Shown here piece after piece: positions 1-10,965 of a stretch of 64,000 nt of DNA. The stretch's first letter is position 1. Each line of letters begins with the position of its first letter. The position numbers and the translations under genes are program-made. Source of the DNA: Methylococcales bacterium (lineage in GTDB: Bacteria; Pseudomonadota; Gammaproteobacteria; Methylococcales; Methylomonadaceae); assembly GCA_030949405.1 (NCBI GenBank), contig JAUZSN010000002.1, positions 62,001 to 126,000 of the forward strand, read 5' to 3'. The notes beneath the pieces were generated by a model, which saw nothing but the letters and a program-made list of their open reading frames with translations, had not been told where the DNA came from and searched no databases.

Positions 1-1
1 T

Positions 2-358
2 ATTGATTTGCCCAATGAAGTCAGTAGTTCTGTTTACAGACGTATGGAAGCCGAACGTGAACGAGTTGCTCGTGAATTTCGCTCTCAAGGAGCCGAGGCT
101 GCTGAACGTATTCGCGCTAATGCCGATCGTCAACACACCGTTACCTTAGCGAATGCCTTTCGTGATGCTGAAAAATTACGGGGTGAAGGGGATGGAAAAT
201 CTGCCGAAATTTATGCAAATTCGTATAGTGAAGACATTGAATTTTTTAGTTTTTATCGTAGCTTAAATGCGTATAAAAAGACCTTTTCAAATGCAGGTGA
301 TATGATAGTCATGGAACCTGATTCAGATTTCTTCAAGTATTTTAAGAAACAAAAATAA
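2..358 (+). CDS. hflC: HflC, C-terminal part (partial at window start)
   Basis: This is the C-terminal part of HflC, the SPFH/band-7 membrane protein that with HflK forms the periplasm-facing cage around the FtsH protease. The frame is open to the first bases of the window, so the start and N-terminal membrane anchor lie upstream. Visible are the charged helical stretch MEAERERVAREFRSQG followed by AAERIRANADRQ, and the FFSFYRSLNAYKKTF segment with the conserved small C-terminal domain, both typical of HflC. hflK is expected just upstream. The stop is followed by a good intrinsic terminator, so this is probably the last gene of an hfl operon. The family call is secure; only length and start are unseen. 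Confidence 0.9.
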   Translation: MDLPNEVSSSVYRRMEAERERVAREFRSQGAEAAERIRANADRQHTVTLANAFRDAEKLRGEGDGKSAEIYANSYSEDIEFFSFYRSLNAYKKTFSNAGDMIVMEPDSDFFKYFKKQK

Positions 359-403
359 ATAACTCTTTGGAACATTAATGTTCTAAGGATTCATTATCAC
401 CAC

Positions 404-430
404 AAAAAACGCTCCTATGGGGCGTTTTCT
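404..430 (+). terminator. Intrinsic terminator after hflC
   Basis: A 10-bp stem (AAAACGCTCC pairing with GGGGCGTTTT, one G-T wobble) closes a 3-base loop, and the 3' arm ends in a T run. It lies between the hflC stop and the hisZ start, so it would separate hfl transcription from hisZ-purA. Confidence 0.75.
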
Positions 431-447
431 GCGAATGGACACATAAC

Positions 448-2942
<2,495 letters not shown>

Positions 2943-2961
2943 ATAATCGCTTACTAATAAA

Positions 2962-3657
2962 ATGAACCCAACAACGATGGCTAATGCTTTATTACTAGCC
3001 TTAGTTTTAATGATAACAGCGTGTGTACAAAAGGTTGAGCCGCCTCAATCCGTAAAGCTGGTCATCGTTGAACCTTGGCATTGGGACGATCAACAGCAGC
3101 ATTGGGTTGATAAAGGAACCGTATTTGATGCCGAAGCAAAAAACCTTGCCCAAATGTCTTGGGAGCATCAAAAAAAAGCAATTTTATTAGAAATAGATTC
3201 GGCAACATTACTAAATAATTTTGATAAAAAGCCCAATGCCTTATTAATGAAGGTCTTTCAATTTAGTGATTCACGCGCTTTTTTAATTGCTACAAAATCA
3301 ACGAGTGGACTTAAACGTTTATTAACGGCAGAACAAATTGACCCTGCTTGTATTGAGACCGAACATTTTATTGTTTTACCTGGACGTAAACAGACGTTAA
3401 TTTTAGATAGAGCTGAAGGGGCGCGTTATCTTGGCGTTGTTTTCGGTTACTCGAACTTCAAACAGTCTAAAATTTCACGTTTAATTCCCATTGTTACGTT
3501 GAAAAAAAATAAAAAGATAGATAGATCACCTTCTTCTATTTCTCAACTCGATACACTGAAAATAACGGATGACATTAATAATCGTCCTGCTTTATTAACA
3601 TTGAAATTATTTTTAGGGACTAACGGAATTAATAATCTTGATATAAATATTAAATAA
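2962..3657 (+). CDS. TssJ-like type VI secretion outer-membrane lipoprotein
   Basis: A 231-residue predicted lipoprotein. The N-terminus is a hydrophobic signal ending in MITAC, so Cys21 would be lipidated. The mature part resembles TssJ/VasD: KPNALLMKVFQFSDSRAF, then FIVLPGRKQTLILDRAEG and RYLGVVFGYSNF, the transthyretin-like sandwich that anchors the T6SS membrane complex. No other T6SS gene lies in the window, so it is either an orphan or part of a dispersed system. It lies 19 bases after purA, with no obvious ribosome site before the ATG. About 55 residues at the C-terminus extend beyond the family core and look poorly structured. The family call is from recognised motifs only. Confidence 0.6.
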   Translation: MNPTTMANALLLALVLMITACVQKVEPPQSVKLVIVEPWHWDDQQQHWVDKGTVFDAEAKNLAQMSWEHQKKAILLEIDSATLLNNFDKKPNALLMKVFQFSDSRAFLIATKSTSGLKRLLTAEQIDPACIETEHFIVLPGRKQTLILDRAEGARYLGVVFGYSNFKQSKISRLIPIVTLKKNKKIDRSPSSISQLDTLKITDDINNRPALLTLKLFLGTNGINNLDINIK

Positions 3658-3686
3658 TATTTTATCTTAAGTTGATACATTACTTA

Positions 3687-5360
3687 GGCTACCAATTTAA
3701 GACGGGACATCCAGCAATTTCAAAGGGTTAGAAAACACACGCTTTCGACTATTTCTAGGAAGCGGTAACTCGCCCATTTCATTCAGTAGCCATGAAAACA
3801 AGTCTGGAAACTCGGTATCAAATAAACGCATGGCGGCGGTTGTGCCATCCTCACGTTTGATTCCGTAGTTATGAATGACCGTCAACGCGTTTAATCGCTT
3901 TTTATTCAAACCTCGCCCATTGCGATACATTTGCGATAAACAGCCATTTCGCCCTTCCACCGCAGATGAACTGCGTTGAAACTGCCTTGCCATATGCTCC
4001 GCCAATGTTAGCCATCGCTGCATTTCACTGATTGATAACTTTGCACTAAATGGGTCTGATTTGAGCTTATCAGACGCGGTTTCCCAAGCTTTTCGATAGT
4101 TTTCCTTTGACCTGCGGCTTTTAGTTTGTTCCATTTTCTGATGCCAATAAACAACGGGTAATAATGTTGTGGTCAACCAATATTCGGTATCCGCATCAAG
4201 CCCCAAATTTTGCAAGGTTTCGCGTACCCAAAGCCACCAAAAACTGATGGATACCGCTAACGGTTTTATTTGATTACGAAACTTTTTCATCACGCCTTTA
4301 TGATCGTTAATCCCTTGTTTTTCCGCTATTTTTTCAAAGGCTCGCGCTCTTAACTCTAGCAACTTCTCAACCTGTTCCGCATCGTTTCTACGACTATCAT
4401 TGAGTGAAAAAGGATGAACTTCATCCGCAATCCCTTGTAAGTTTTCGTGATAATCTGTTTGTATTTTTTTGGCTTCTTCAAGCTCTTTTTCAGCCGTTAT
4501 CCGTGTTGTTTTAAGTCCAATAATTTTCTGCATCGTTGCCGTTTTAGAAACAGTAGACTCTGCGGTTTGCGCTGCTTGCCGCTGTTTTTCAGCCCTTGCT
4601 GCACGCCTGCCGATTTTCGCGCCTAACCAGCGACTCATATCTTGTTGAGCATGAAAAATATCTGCCCCCGATTCGCACTTAAACCCCGTCACTGCCATTT
4701 TTATCAACGCCTTAGCGCGATCACTAATCGCATGATTAACCTCAATGCCTAATGATTCTAATCGTGGCGAAACCTTTTTATACCAAGTATCGTAGCACCT
4801 ATCATCGCTAATATCTTCCAACAAAAGATAGCCAGAACGTAAGTCCATTAAAACTAAAATCATAAAGTTGCCGAAAAAAGTCTCATCCAGCCCAGCAACA
4901 ACTTTACGTGTTTGTTTTTTCACACTTTTTTCGCATTCTTGCTGAAACTGCGGCAATAAGACTTCCATTTTATTGATTTGAGTCCGCAGTGCGTCGGGTG
5001 ATACGCCCACATGGGTGTCAATCCGTATCATTTTAAAAAACAGCGATAAAGTCTCTGCACCTACGCCTGCCTTTAATCCAAAGACATACAAGGCGGAAAA
5101 CACCATTAATCTTTGCCAAGAACTACCTGCCTCGGTTTCCCATAATGATGATTCAGGATGTCGATTTCGCTTTGTTTGCGCTTGACGATGACGATGCACA
5201 CTGCTTTTTGAGCGACCAACAATTGAAGCTAAGTTACGAACAGTTTGCTTGCCTGTTGTTGTAATTTCAGCGATAATTGCGTGACTAGCTGCGCGTATTT
5301 TCTGTGTTGTTCTGTTTTTTTAGTCATTAACCTATGATACAAGAATATCGCAGTTAGTTC
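3687..5360 (-). mobile_element. DUF6399-type insertion sequence, copy 1 (right end truncated)
   Basis: This matches the element at 16401-18101 almost base for base. It starts with the terminal sequence GGCTACCAATTTAAGACGGG at 3687, but identity stops at 5360, about 30 bases before the other end, so the second inverted repeat is missing. Without both ends this copy should be immobile, although its transposase frame is intact. Confidence 0.8.
3697..5199 (-). CDS. DUF6399-type transposase
   Basis: A 500-residue frame belonging to a transposase-like family annotated in methanotroph genomes as DUF6399. Visible features are the acidic VVAGLDETFFGNF and LVLMDLRSGYLL segments (candidate RNase H-like catalytic aspartates), a basic Ala/Arg/Gln-rich helix in the middle, and SSAVEGRNGCLSQMYRNGRG near the C-terminus. 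The listed start is a GTG. The reading frame continues upstream with a helix-turn-helix-like stretch (QTVRNLASIVGRSKSSVHRH) that has no start codon of its own. An ATG at 5327 reaches it only by a -1 shift on a run of seven A. The other copy has the same arrangement. Family placement is by resemblance and the catalytic residues are inferred. Confidence 0.7.
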   Translation of the reverse strand: MHRHRQAQTKRNRHPESSLWETEAGSSWQRLMVFSALYVFGLKAGVGAETLSLFFKMIRIDTHVGVSPDALRTQINKMEVLLPQFQQECEKSVKKQTRKVVAGLDETFFGNFMILVLMDLRSGYLLLEDISDDRCYDTWYKKVSPRLESLGIEVNHAISDRAKALIKMAVTGFKCESGADIFHAQQDMSRWLGAKIGRRAARAEKQRQAAQTAESTVSKTATMQKIIGLKTTRITAEKELEEAKKIQTDYHENLQGIADEVHPFSLNDSRRNDAEQVEKLLELRARAFEKIAEKQGINDHKGVMKKFRNQIKPLAVSISFWWLWVRETLQNLGLDADTEYWLTTTLLPVVYWHQKMEQTKSRRSKENYRKAWETASDKLKSDPFSAKLSISEMQRWLTLAEHMARQFQRSSSAVEGRNGCLSQMYRNGRGLNKKRLNALTVIHNYGIKREDGTTAAMRLFDTEFPDLFSWLLNEMGELPLPRNSRKRVFSNPLKLLDVPS

Positions 5361-5447
5361 CTCATTAAAAATAGTTCAAGCACTTACTTCTGTGTTAAAT
5401 TTTCAATTATTTAACATCATTCTTTAAATGAAAAATTGGATAATTTT

Positions 5448-6845
5448 ATGCGGCAATATAGTTTATCTTTTATGAAACAATATAGTTTAGAAGATCGTCA
5501 TTTATTATTCTTCATATTAGATTTTTTTATTGTTATCTTTTCCTCTATTATTAGTTATTATATCGTACATAATAGTCTTTATATTGGTTTTAATTATAAA
5601 GTCGTTATTCTAATTAATACCTTAATAGTTTTGTTATCGACCTCAATTAATCATTTATATTGTTCTTGGCGTGGGCTTATATTTATTAAACAAATCTATA
5701 AAGTATTTACAATTTGGTTCTTCTCATTTATTTGTTTACTAGCCCTACTATTTTTTTCTAAACAACTTGCTATCTTTTCAATTACGTGGGTGCAGCTATG
5801 GTTTGTTATTGGCGTTAGTTTGACATGTTTATATCGTGTCATTGTTTCCTTTACTCTTAATAAGTGTCGCCAACAAGGAAAAAATAGTAGAGAAATTATG
5901 CTTGTTGGTAATGGAATAATGATTGATAATATTATTAAAACTAGTCAACAGCATTTAGAATATGGTTTTAATATTAATAAGACGATTAACTTATCAAAAA
6001 CTAATTGTACGAATGAAGAGGTTACTCATGAATTATTTGCCGAACTAGATACAAAAAAATATCATGAGCTATGGATCTGCTTACCGTTATCAGATGCTTA
6101 TATTATTAAAGGTATACTTCATGATTTGCGTCATTCTACGGTTGATATTCGGTTTTTTCCTGATTTAGAAGGCATTCCGTTATTAAACTATAATATAACT
6201 AATTTAATGGGGTTTTCTAGTTTAAATCTGAGTAGTTCTTCTTTAACTAAAAGAAACAGGGCTATAAAAAGATATGAGGATGTCATTTTATCCGTTATTA
6301 TCTTAATTATAATAACAGTCCCTTGTTTATTAATTATGGTTCTAATTAAGCTCACTTCACCGGGTCCTATTTTATTTAAACAAAAACGGCATGGCGTTGA
6401 TAAACAAATTTTTGAAGTTTATAAGTTTAGATCAATGACCATGCATAAAGAAACATCTGATCTTATTGTACAAGCGACTAAAAATGATGTGCGAATTACA
6501 AAGCTCGGGGCTTTTTTACGTAAAACGAGCTTGGATGAACTGCCTCAATTTGTGAATGTATTGCAGGGTAAAATGTCTGTTGTTGGGCCTCGACCTCATG
6601 CGTTATCACATAATGAATATTATAAAGATTTAGTTGATTCGTATATGTGGCGGCATAAAGTTAAACCAGGTATTACAGGATGGGCGCAAATTAACGGTTA
6701 CCGAGGCGAGACGGATACATTGTATAAAATGCAAAAGCGTGTTGAGTATGATCTTTGGTATATTGAAAATTGGTCGCTTTATTTAGACTTAAAGATTGTT
6801 TTTTTTACTATCTTTAAAGGGTTTATTAATAAAAATGCGTACTAA
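5448..6845 (+). CDS. Undecaprenyl-phosphate glucose phosphotransferase (WcaJ-like sugar transferase)
   Basis: This enzyme starts exopolysaccharide repeat assembly by moving a sugar-1-phosphate from a UDP-sugar to undecaprenyl phosphate at the inner membrane. The N-terminal third is very hydrophobic with about four membrane segments, followed by a soluble domain around residues 130-240. One more membrane segment precedes the catalytic bacterial sugar transferase domain. Diagnostic motifs are VYKFRSMTMHK, LDELPQFVNVLQGKMSVVGP, RPH, and GITGWAQINGYRGETDT; the last is typical of the WcaJ branch. The ATG at 5448 is preferred over a TTG four codons earlier. It stands alone between a truncated IS and mutL but fits functionally with the exosortase and Ugd genes near 60 kb. 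Confidence 0.87.
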   Translation: MRQYSLSFMKQYSLEDRHLLFFILDFFIVIFSSIISYYIVHNSLYIGFNYKVVILINTLIVLLSTSINHLYCSWRGLIFIKQIYKVFTIWFFSFICLLALLFFSKQLAIFSITWVQLWFVIGVSLTCLYRVIVSFTLNKCRQQGKNSREIMLVGNGIMIDNIIKTSQQHLEYGFNINKTINLSKTNCTNEEVTHELFAELDTKKYHELWICLPLSDAYIIKGILHDLRHSTVDIRFFPDLEGIPLLNYNITNLMGFSSLNLSSSSLTKRNRAIKRYEDVILSVIILIIITVPCLLIMVLIKLTSPGPILFKQKRHGVDKQIFEVYKFRSMTMHKETSDLIVQATKNDVRITKLGAFLRKTSLDELPQFVNVLQGKMSVVGPRPHALSHNEYYKDLVDSYMWRHKVKPGITGWAQINGYRGETDTLYKMQKRVEYDLWYIENWSLYLDLKIVFFTIFKGFINKNAY

Positions 6846-6878
6846 TAAATAACTTACTGATTTTCTAAACGTACACTG

Positions 6879-6905
6879 CGTAGAGAGAGCTAGCTCGACT
6901 CTACG
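6879..6905. terminator. Hairpin between convergent genes
   Basis: CGTAGAG at 6879 pairs with CTCTACG ending at 6905 around a loop that itself contains AGCTAGCT. It lies between the convergent sugar transferase and mutL genes and may terminate transcription, but no T run follows, so support is weak. Confidence 0.35.
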
Positions 6906-6951
6906 TAGTCATCTTATAAATTCGTATTTCTACATGTTTAGAGTAGGGGGA

Positions 6952-8751
6952 TTATTGACCGCGTAAGAAAAACTTATCTAATTCGGTATGACTTAAATTT
7001 ATCCAAGTAGGTCGCCCATGATTACACTGGCCAATACGCTCAGTCTGTTCCATTTCGCGTAAAAGCGCATTCATCTCATCAACGGTTAAACGGCGTTTTG
7101 CTCTAACTGAACTATGACAGGCCATTGTGGCTAAAATTTCATTACAACGTTCTTCAATTCGTTCACTACGGCCATATTCAATAATATCGGCTAAAACATC
7201 ACGAATTAATTTTTCAGTATCCGCTTTTGCCAATAAAATAGGAATAGAACGCAATAATAAGGTTTCAGGGGTGATACGATTAATTTCAAAACCTAAACTG
7301 TCAAATATAAGATGCTGTTGTTCAGCTAAATCCGCTTCTTTTAGGGTGACTAAGATTTTGATCGGTAATAATAAAGGCTGGCTAATAATATTACTTTGGG
7401 CGTACTGTGTTTTTAAACGCTCATAAGTGATCCGTTCGTGAGCAGCATGGGCATCGACTAAAATAATCCCCTCCTGCGTTTCCGATACGATATAAATACT
7501 ATGAAGATGCGCAACAGCATACCCTAGAGGGGGAAGGGTATTATTGTCGCTAGGTTTATTGTCATATCTATTTGTTTGTGAACTAATCTCATACGTTTGA
7601 CGGCCTTCTTTAATTGTTAATGGCACTAAAGATTGAGCTGTCGATGAATAAGACTGAGGCTTAACTGAAGATAGTTGAGGTTGATGGGAAGGGGCTGTTT
7701 GTTGATAGTTTAAAGGTAAATTAGCCTCTGAACTAGTTTCAGTTGTAGTCGGCCTTTGTTCTGCAATACTTCGATACAAAGCTCGAAATAAAAAATCATG
7801 CACCAAACGGCCTTCTCTAAATCGAACTTCAAGTTTAGCGGGGTGGGCATTGACATCAACTAAAGTAGACTCCAACGTTAAATATAAGATAAAGACAGGA
7901 TGGCGGCCCTGAAACATGACATCTTGATAGGCTTTTTTAACCGCATGAGAAATTAAACGGTCTTTAATTAAACGTTGATTAACATAAAAATACTGCATAT
8001 CTTGTTGACTACGCGAAAAGGTAGGTAAGCCGACCCAGCCTGATAAGTGCAAACCTGATGCCGAAAAATCTATTTTTAACGCATTTTTCATAAATTCTTT
8101 TCCGCAAATACTCGCAATACGTTGTTGCTGGTATTCATCGGTATCTGCAACGTTTAAGTTTATGATTTCACGTTGGTTATGAGTCAATTTAAACGCAATA
8201 TCAAAACGACTTAAGGCCATTTTTTTAATTAAATTTTCAATATGTGAAAATTCTGTTTTTTCAGTTTTTAAAAATTTGCGTCTTGCGGGGGTATTATAAA
8301 ATAAATCATTAACCTCAACGGTTGTTCCTTGGGGATGAGCTGCGGGTTGAATCTCAAAAACAGTTTCTGAGCCATCACTGAAAATACACCATGCCTCGTT
8401 AGCATCAATGGCTTTTGAGGTTAAAGAAAGTCTGGCAACGGAACTAATGCTTGATAAGGCTTCGCCTCGAAACCCCATACTGGTTACTCGCTCTAATTCA
8501 TCAAGTGAACGAATTTTACTGGTTGCATAGCGAGATAAAGCCAGTGTTAAGTCATTATGTTCAATGCCACAGCCATTGTCATGAATTTTAATTAAGCGTG
8601 TTCCCCCTTGTTCAATGGCTATTGAAATTTGGCTTGCGCCTGCATCAAAACAATTTTCAATAAGCTCTTTAACAATGGAAGCGGGACGTTCGACCACTTC
8701 ACCTGCGGCAATTTGATTAATAAGTTGAGGCGGGAGTGAGTAAATACGCAT
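6952..8751 (-). CDS. mutL: DNA mismatch repair protein MutL
   Basis: MutL is the ATP-dependent matchmaker that links MutS mismatch recognition to strand incision. The 599-residue product starts MRIYSLPPQLINQIAAGEVV, has the GHKL ATPase motifs KELIENCFDAGA, IHDNGCGI and MGFRGEALSSI, and the family signature FYNTPARRKFLK. A Gln/Ser-rich linker follows. The C-terminal domain has DAHAAHERITYE and GQCNHGRPTW, resembling the endonuclease motifs of nicking MutL proteins, so it may have its own nuclease activity (inference). An in-frame extension upstream to 8967 runs into IS66-like sequence, so I place the start at 8751 to match the conserved N-terminus. Confidence 0.95.
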   Translation of the reverse strand: MRIYSLPPQLINQIAAGEVVERPASIVKELIENCFDAGASQISIAIEQGGTRLIKIHDNGCGIEHNDLTLALSRYATSKIRSLDELERVTSMGFRGEALSSISSVARLSLTSKAIDANEAWCIFSDGSETVFEIQPAAHPQGTTVEVNDLFYNTPARRKFLKTEKTEFSHIENLIKKMALSRFDIAFKLTHNQREIINLNVADTDEYQQQRIASICGKEFMKNALKIDFSASGLHLSGWVGLPTFSRSQQDMQYFYVNQRLIKDRLISHAVKKAYQDVMFQGRHPVFILYLTLESTLVDVNAHPAKLEVRFREGRLVHDFLFRALYRSIAEQRPTTTETSSEANLPLNYQQTAPSHQPQLSSVKPQSYSSTAQSLVPLTIKEGRQTYEISSQTNRYDNKPSDNNTLPPLGYAVAHLHSIYIVSETQEGIILVDAHAAHERITYERLKTQYAQSNIISQPLLLPIKILVTLKEADLAEQQHLIFDSLGFEINRITPETLLLRSIPILLAKADTEKLIRDVLADIIEYGRSERIEERCNEILATMACHSSVRAKRRLTVDEMNALLREMEQTERIGQCNHGRPTWINLSHTELDKFFLRGQ

Positions 8752-8841
8752 GAGGGGTGAATGATAATAATAAAACTGTATTTTAACTGAAATTATAAAA
8801 ATAAAATTATAAAAAGAGGTCTTATTTATACAGGCTATAAT

Positions 8842-9936
8842 GGTATCTACTTTAAATTTCAGGGTAAAACAAATATCAGACCTGCAAACTTTGCGCTTTT
8901 TGAGCGATAAGATTCGCCATAGACGGCATTTTGAATTCACCACTAACTCGGTCATAAACATAATCATAAAAACTCACGGCTAGTTTTTTAGCCGTTTCAG
9001 CAAGACTCATAAAACTGTCTTTGATTTTCGTGCCTTTCTCATTTCGAGTCTGGAAGCTTATGTCTCGCGCACGCGCTTGTCTTCTTGATTCATCACTGTA
9101 TTAACAGGTATTTGAGCATCAACTTTTACCCGCGCTTTATCAGCTAACTTGAACTCGTCAAGCAAGGATTGAGCTTGTTGATTGTAGATATAATGGCGTG
9201 GCGCATAATCGGTCAGCACGTCCAGAACCGATAAACGGTTTTTGTGTTTGGTGGTGAAATAAGCGGTAAACAAGTCATTGCAGACCACCTGACAATAGTG
9301 GTTATCACCGTGGACTCGCGCACTGGTATCATCAATATGACCGTATCACTGTTGAGAATACCGCTGCGATAAAGCTCGCTTTTTTCCTGAGACTTAAGCA
9401 TGGGAATTAAGCTACGAAAAAGCCTTTAGATACTAAGTCGCTAGGCAAGCCAGTTTTGTCGAGTAGGCATTTTAGCGTTTGGTCGATTTTAACTCGTGGG
9501 ATCTTGGGTTTACGGCGGCGTTTTTTCTTATCCGAGTCCGTATTTTCAGTGTCGTTATTAGTTTCTTTTTGCGCGTCAACTTGTGCTTTTTTACGTTCGT
9601 CTTCGGATGAAATATCATCACCCTTATTATTTTTATTGGGTTTGATATCAGGCTTTCCCTGCTCACCTTTCAAGCGATTAACCTCGTCACGAAGTTGCTG
9701 TAATTCAGTTTCTAAAGACAATTTATCACTGGCTAAGCGTTCAATAAGATTGAATATTTTTTTGACAATATCCTGCGCTTCGCTACTTTCCATTTGAGCG
9801 ATTGCTTGATAAATGGCGTTAGTTTCAGCCTGTCGGTCGTGGATATTCAAAGTATGTAAATGTTCGTTCTTTTATGATATGTTGTCAAATCTATTTTAGA
9901 AATTTTATCTTTACCCTGAGATTTAAAGTAGATACC
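8842..9936 (-). mobile_element. IS66-like element, internally deleted copy
   Basis: Both ends match the element at 19809-21646: GGTATCTACTTTAAATTTCA at 8842 and its inverted counterpart ending GATACC at 9936. The copy is about 1.1 kb against about 1.8 kb for the other, because the middle and much of the transposase are deleted. It sits just upstream of mutL, so the mutL promoter may lie within or next to its end. No convincing 8-bp target duplication is visible. Confidence 0.75.
8876..9850 (-). pseudogene. IS66-like transposase remnant
   Basis: Pieces of one transposase occur in different frames. The first is an N-terminal coiled-coil segment (about 147 residues, 9407-9850) with the basic stretch KKKRRRKPKIPRVKIDQ. 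The second is a middle segment at 9058-9288 containing VCNDLFTAYFTTKHKNRLSV. The last is a C-terminal tail with SLAETAKKLAVSFYDYVYDR. The region holding DDAPQF and CWVHDARHYKKL in the longer copy is deleted here, so the protein cannot be functional. Confidence 0.8.
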
Positions 9937-10318
9937 ATTGTTCGTACTTCAAGGGTTAAATCGTGACGGCGAATAAATTTAGGAGCTACAGGGGGGGAAA
10001 AATTCGTTAATCTGGTTTTCTGTTATCATGATGCTGTGCCTTCATAGAGAGTTATGTGAGATATGTAAGATATTTGTCGTTTACACTATAACGCTTTTGT
10101 TCTATGGAGGCACTCTCTACAATTGAAGTTTTTTATGTAAAGTGTCAACTGGGAAATGAAAGATGCCGAAAAGAGCTATTATTTTCCTGCTTATGGAGGA
10201 AAAAATAGCAGTACATTTCTTTCTTTATGCCATAATATTTGTTTTTATCACAAATTTTCATTGCCTCATTTTACTGTCTTTTAATCTGGACTTGCCTAAG
10301 TTAATTCATGCCCGTTCC
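9937..10318. other. Intergenic stretch, no gene seen
   Basis: A 382-base AT-rich stretch between the IS66-like copy and the oxidase operon. I see no coding frame. The only structure found is the hairpin at 10175-10209, listed separately. Confidence 0.5.
10175..10209 (-). terminator. Candidate terminator of the oxidase operon
   Basis: Read on the reverse strand, GCTATTTTTTCCT and AGGAAAATAATAGC form an imperfect stem around an 8-base loop and are followed by TCTTTT. It lies 110 bases beyond the stop of the cytochrome c gene, so it plausibly ends the ba3 oxidase transcript. Confidence 0.4.
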
Positions 10319-10963
10319 TTATCTTAATTGTTGATAATACTCAGCCAACTGTTTGATTTCAACATCACTTAACTGTTTAGAAATCACTCGCATACGACTA
10401 TACAGATCATTATGACGTGTGCCATTTTTATACGCTAATAGTGTCGCTTCAGTGTAATCAGCTTGCTGACCTGCAAGAGCAGGGGTGTCCATTTTTTGAC
10501 CTTCACCCTCAGAACCATGACAGACAAAACAAGGCGGTAATATTTTTTTACCATTCCCTTTCTTTACTAAACTAATTGCTTTGCTAATATCAACTTGTGA
10601 GGGTTGGTTTTGTGCAGCAGGTAAAGATTGAAACCAAGCCGCTAAATCCGCGCTGTCTTTTTCACTAAGACCAGCAGCAATAGAAGACATCATCGAGTTT
10701 TCACGTTTTCCCTCTGCATAATCACGCAATTGCTTATAAGTATAATTAGCTGTTTGCCCTGCCAAAGAAGGAAACATACCCATTGGACTAATGCCTTTTT
10801 CACCATGACACCCTATACAAGATTCAGCGAGTTGCTCGCCTTTTTTCACATCTCCGTCTTTAACGAAATTAAGTGTTTCTGGCATCCAAACCATATTAGA
10901 AGCAGGTTCCGCTAAAACAAAAGCAGGTGCTATAAATAAAATTAAAGATAGTATACGTTTCAT
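10319..10963 (-). CDS. Dihaem cytochrome c (c4/c553 type), oxidase operon
   Basis: A 214-residue periplasmic cytochrome with a signal peptide (MKRILSLILFIAPAFVLAEP) and two class I c-type domains. Each has a CxxCH haem site: CIGCH at residues 49-53 and CFVCH in the second half. Downstream Met residues (MFPSLAGQ, MDTPALAGQ) are candidate axial ligands. The layout matches cytochrome c4, a membrane-associated electron carrier. As the last gene of the ba3 oxidase operon it is likely the direct electron donor to the CuA subunit (inference). The ATG at 10963 lies 3 bases after the subunit I stop and uses a GGGG ribosome site inside that gene; a GTG five codons earlier is possible. Confidence 0.85.
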   Translation of the reverse strand: MKRILSLILFIAPAFVLAEPASNMVWMPETLNFVKDGDVKKGEQLAESCIGCHGEKGISPMGMFPSLAGQTANYTYKQLRDYAEGKRENSMMSSIAAGLSEKDSADLAAWFQSLPAAQNQPSQVDISKAISLVKKGNGKKILPPCFVCHGSEGEGQKMDTPALAGQQADYTEATLLAYKNGTRHNDLYSRMRVISKQLSDVEIKQLAEYYQQLR

Positions 10964-10965
10964 AT

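Noticed and set aside
8752-8967. N-terminal extension of MutL
   Set aside because: The extension is read from AT-rich and IS66-like sequence, and the conserved MutL start lies at 8751.
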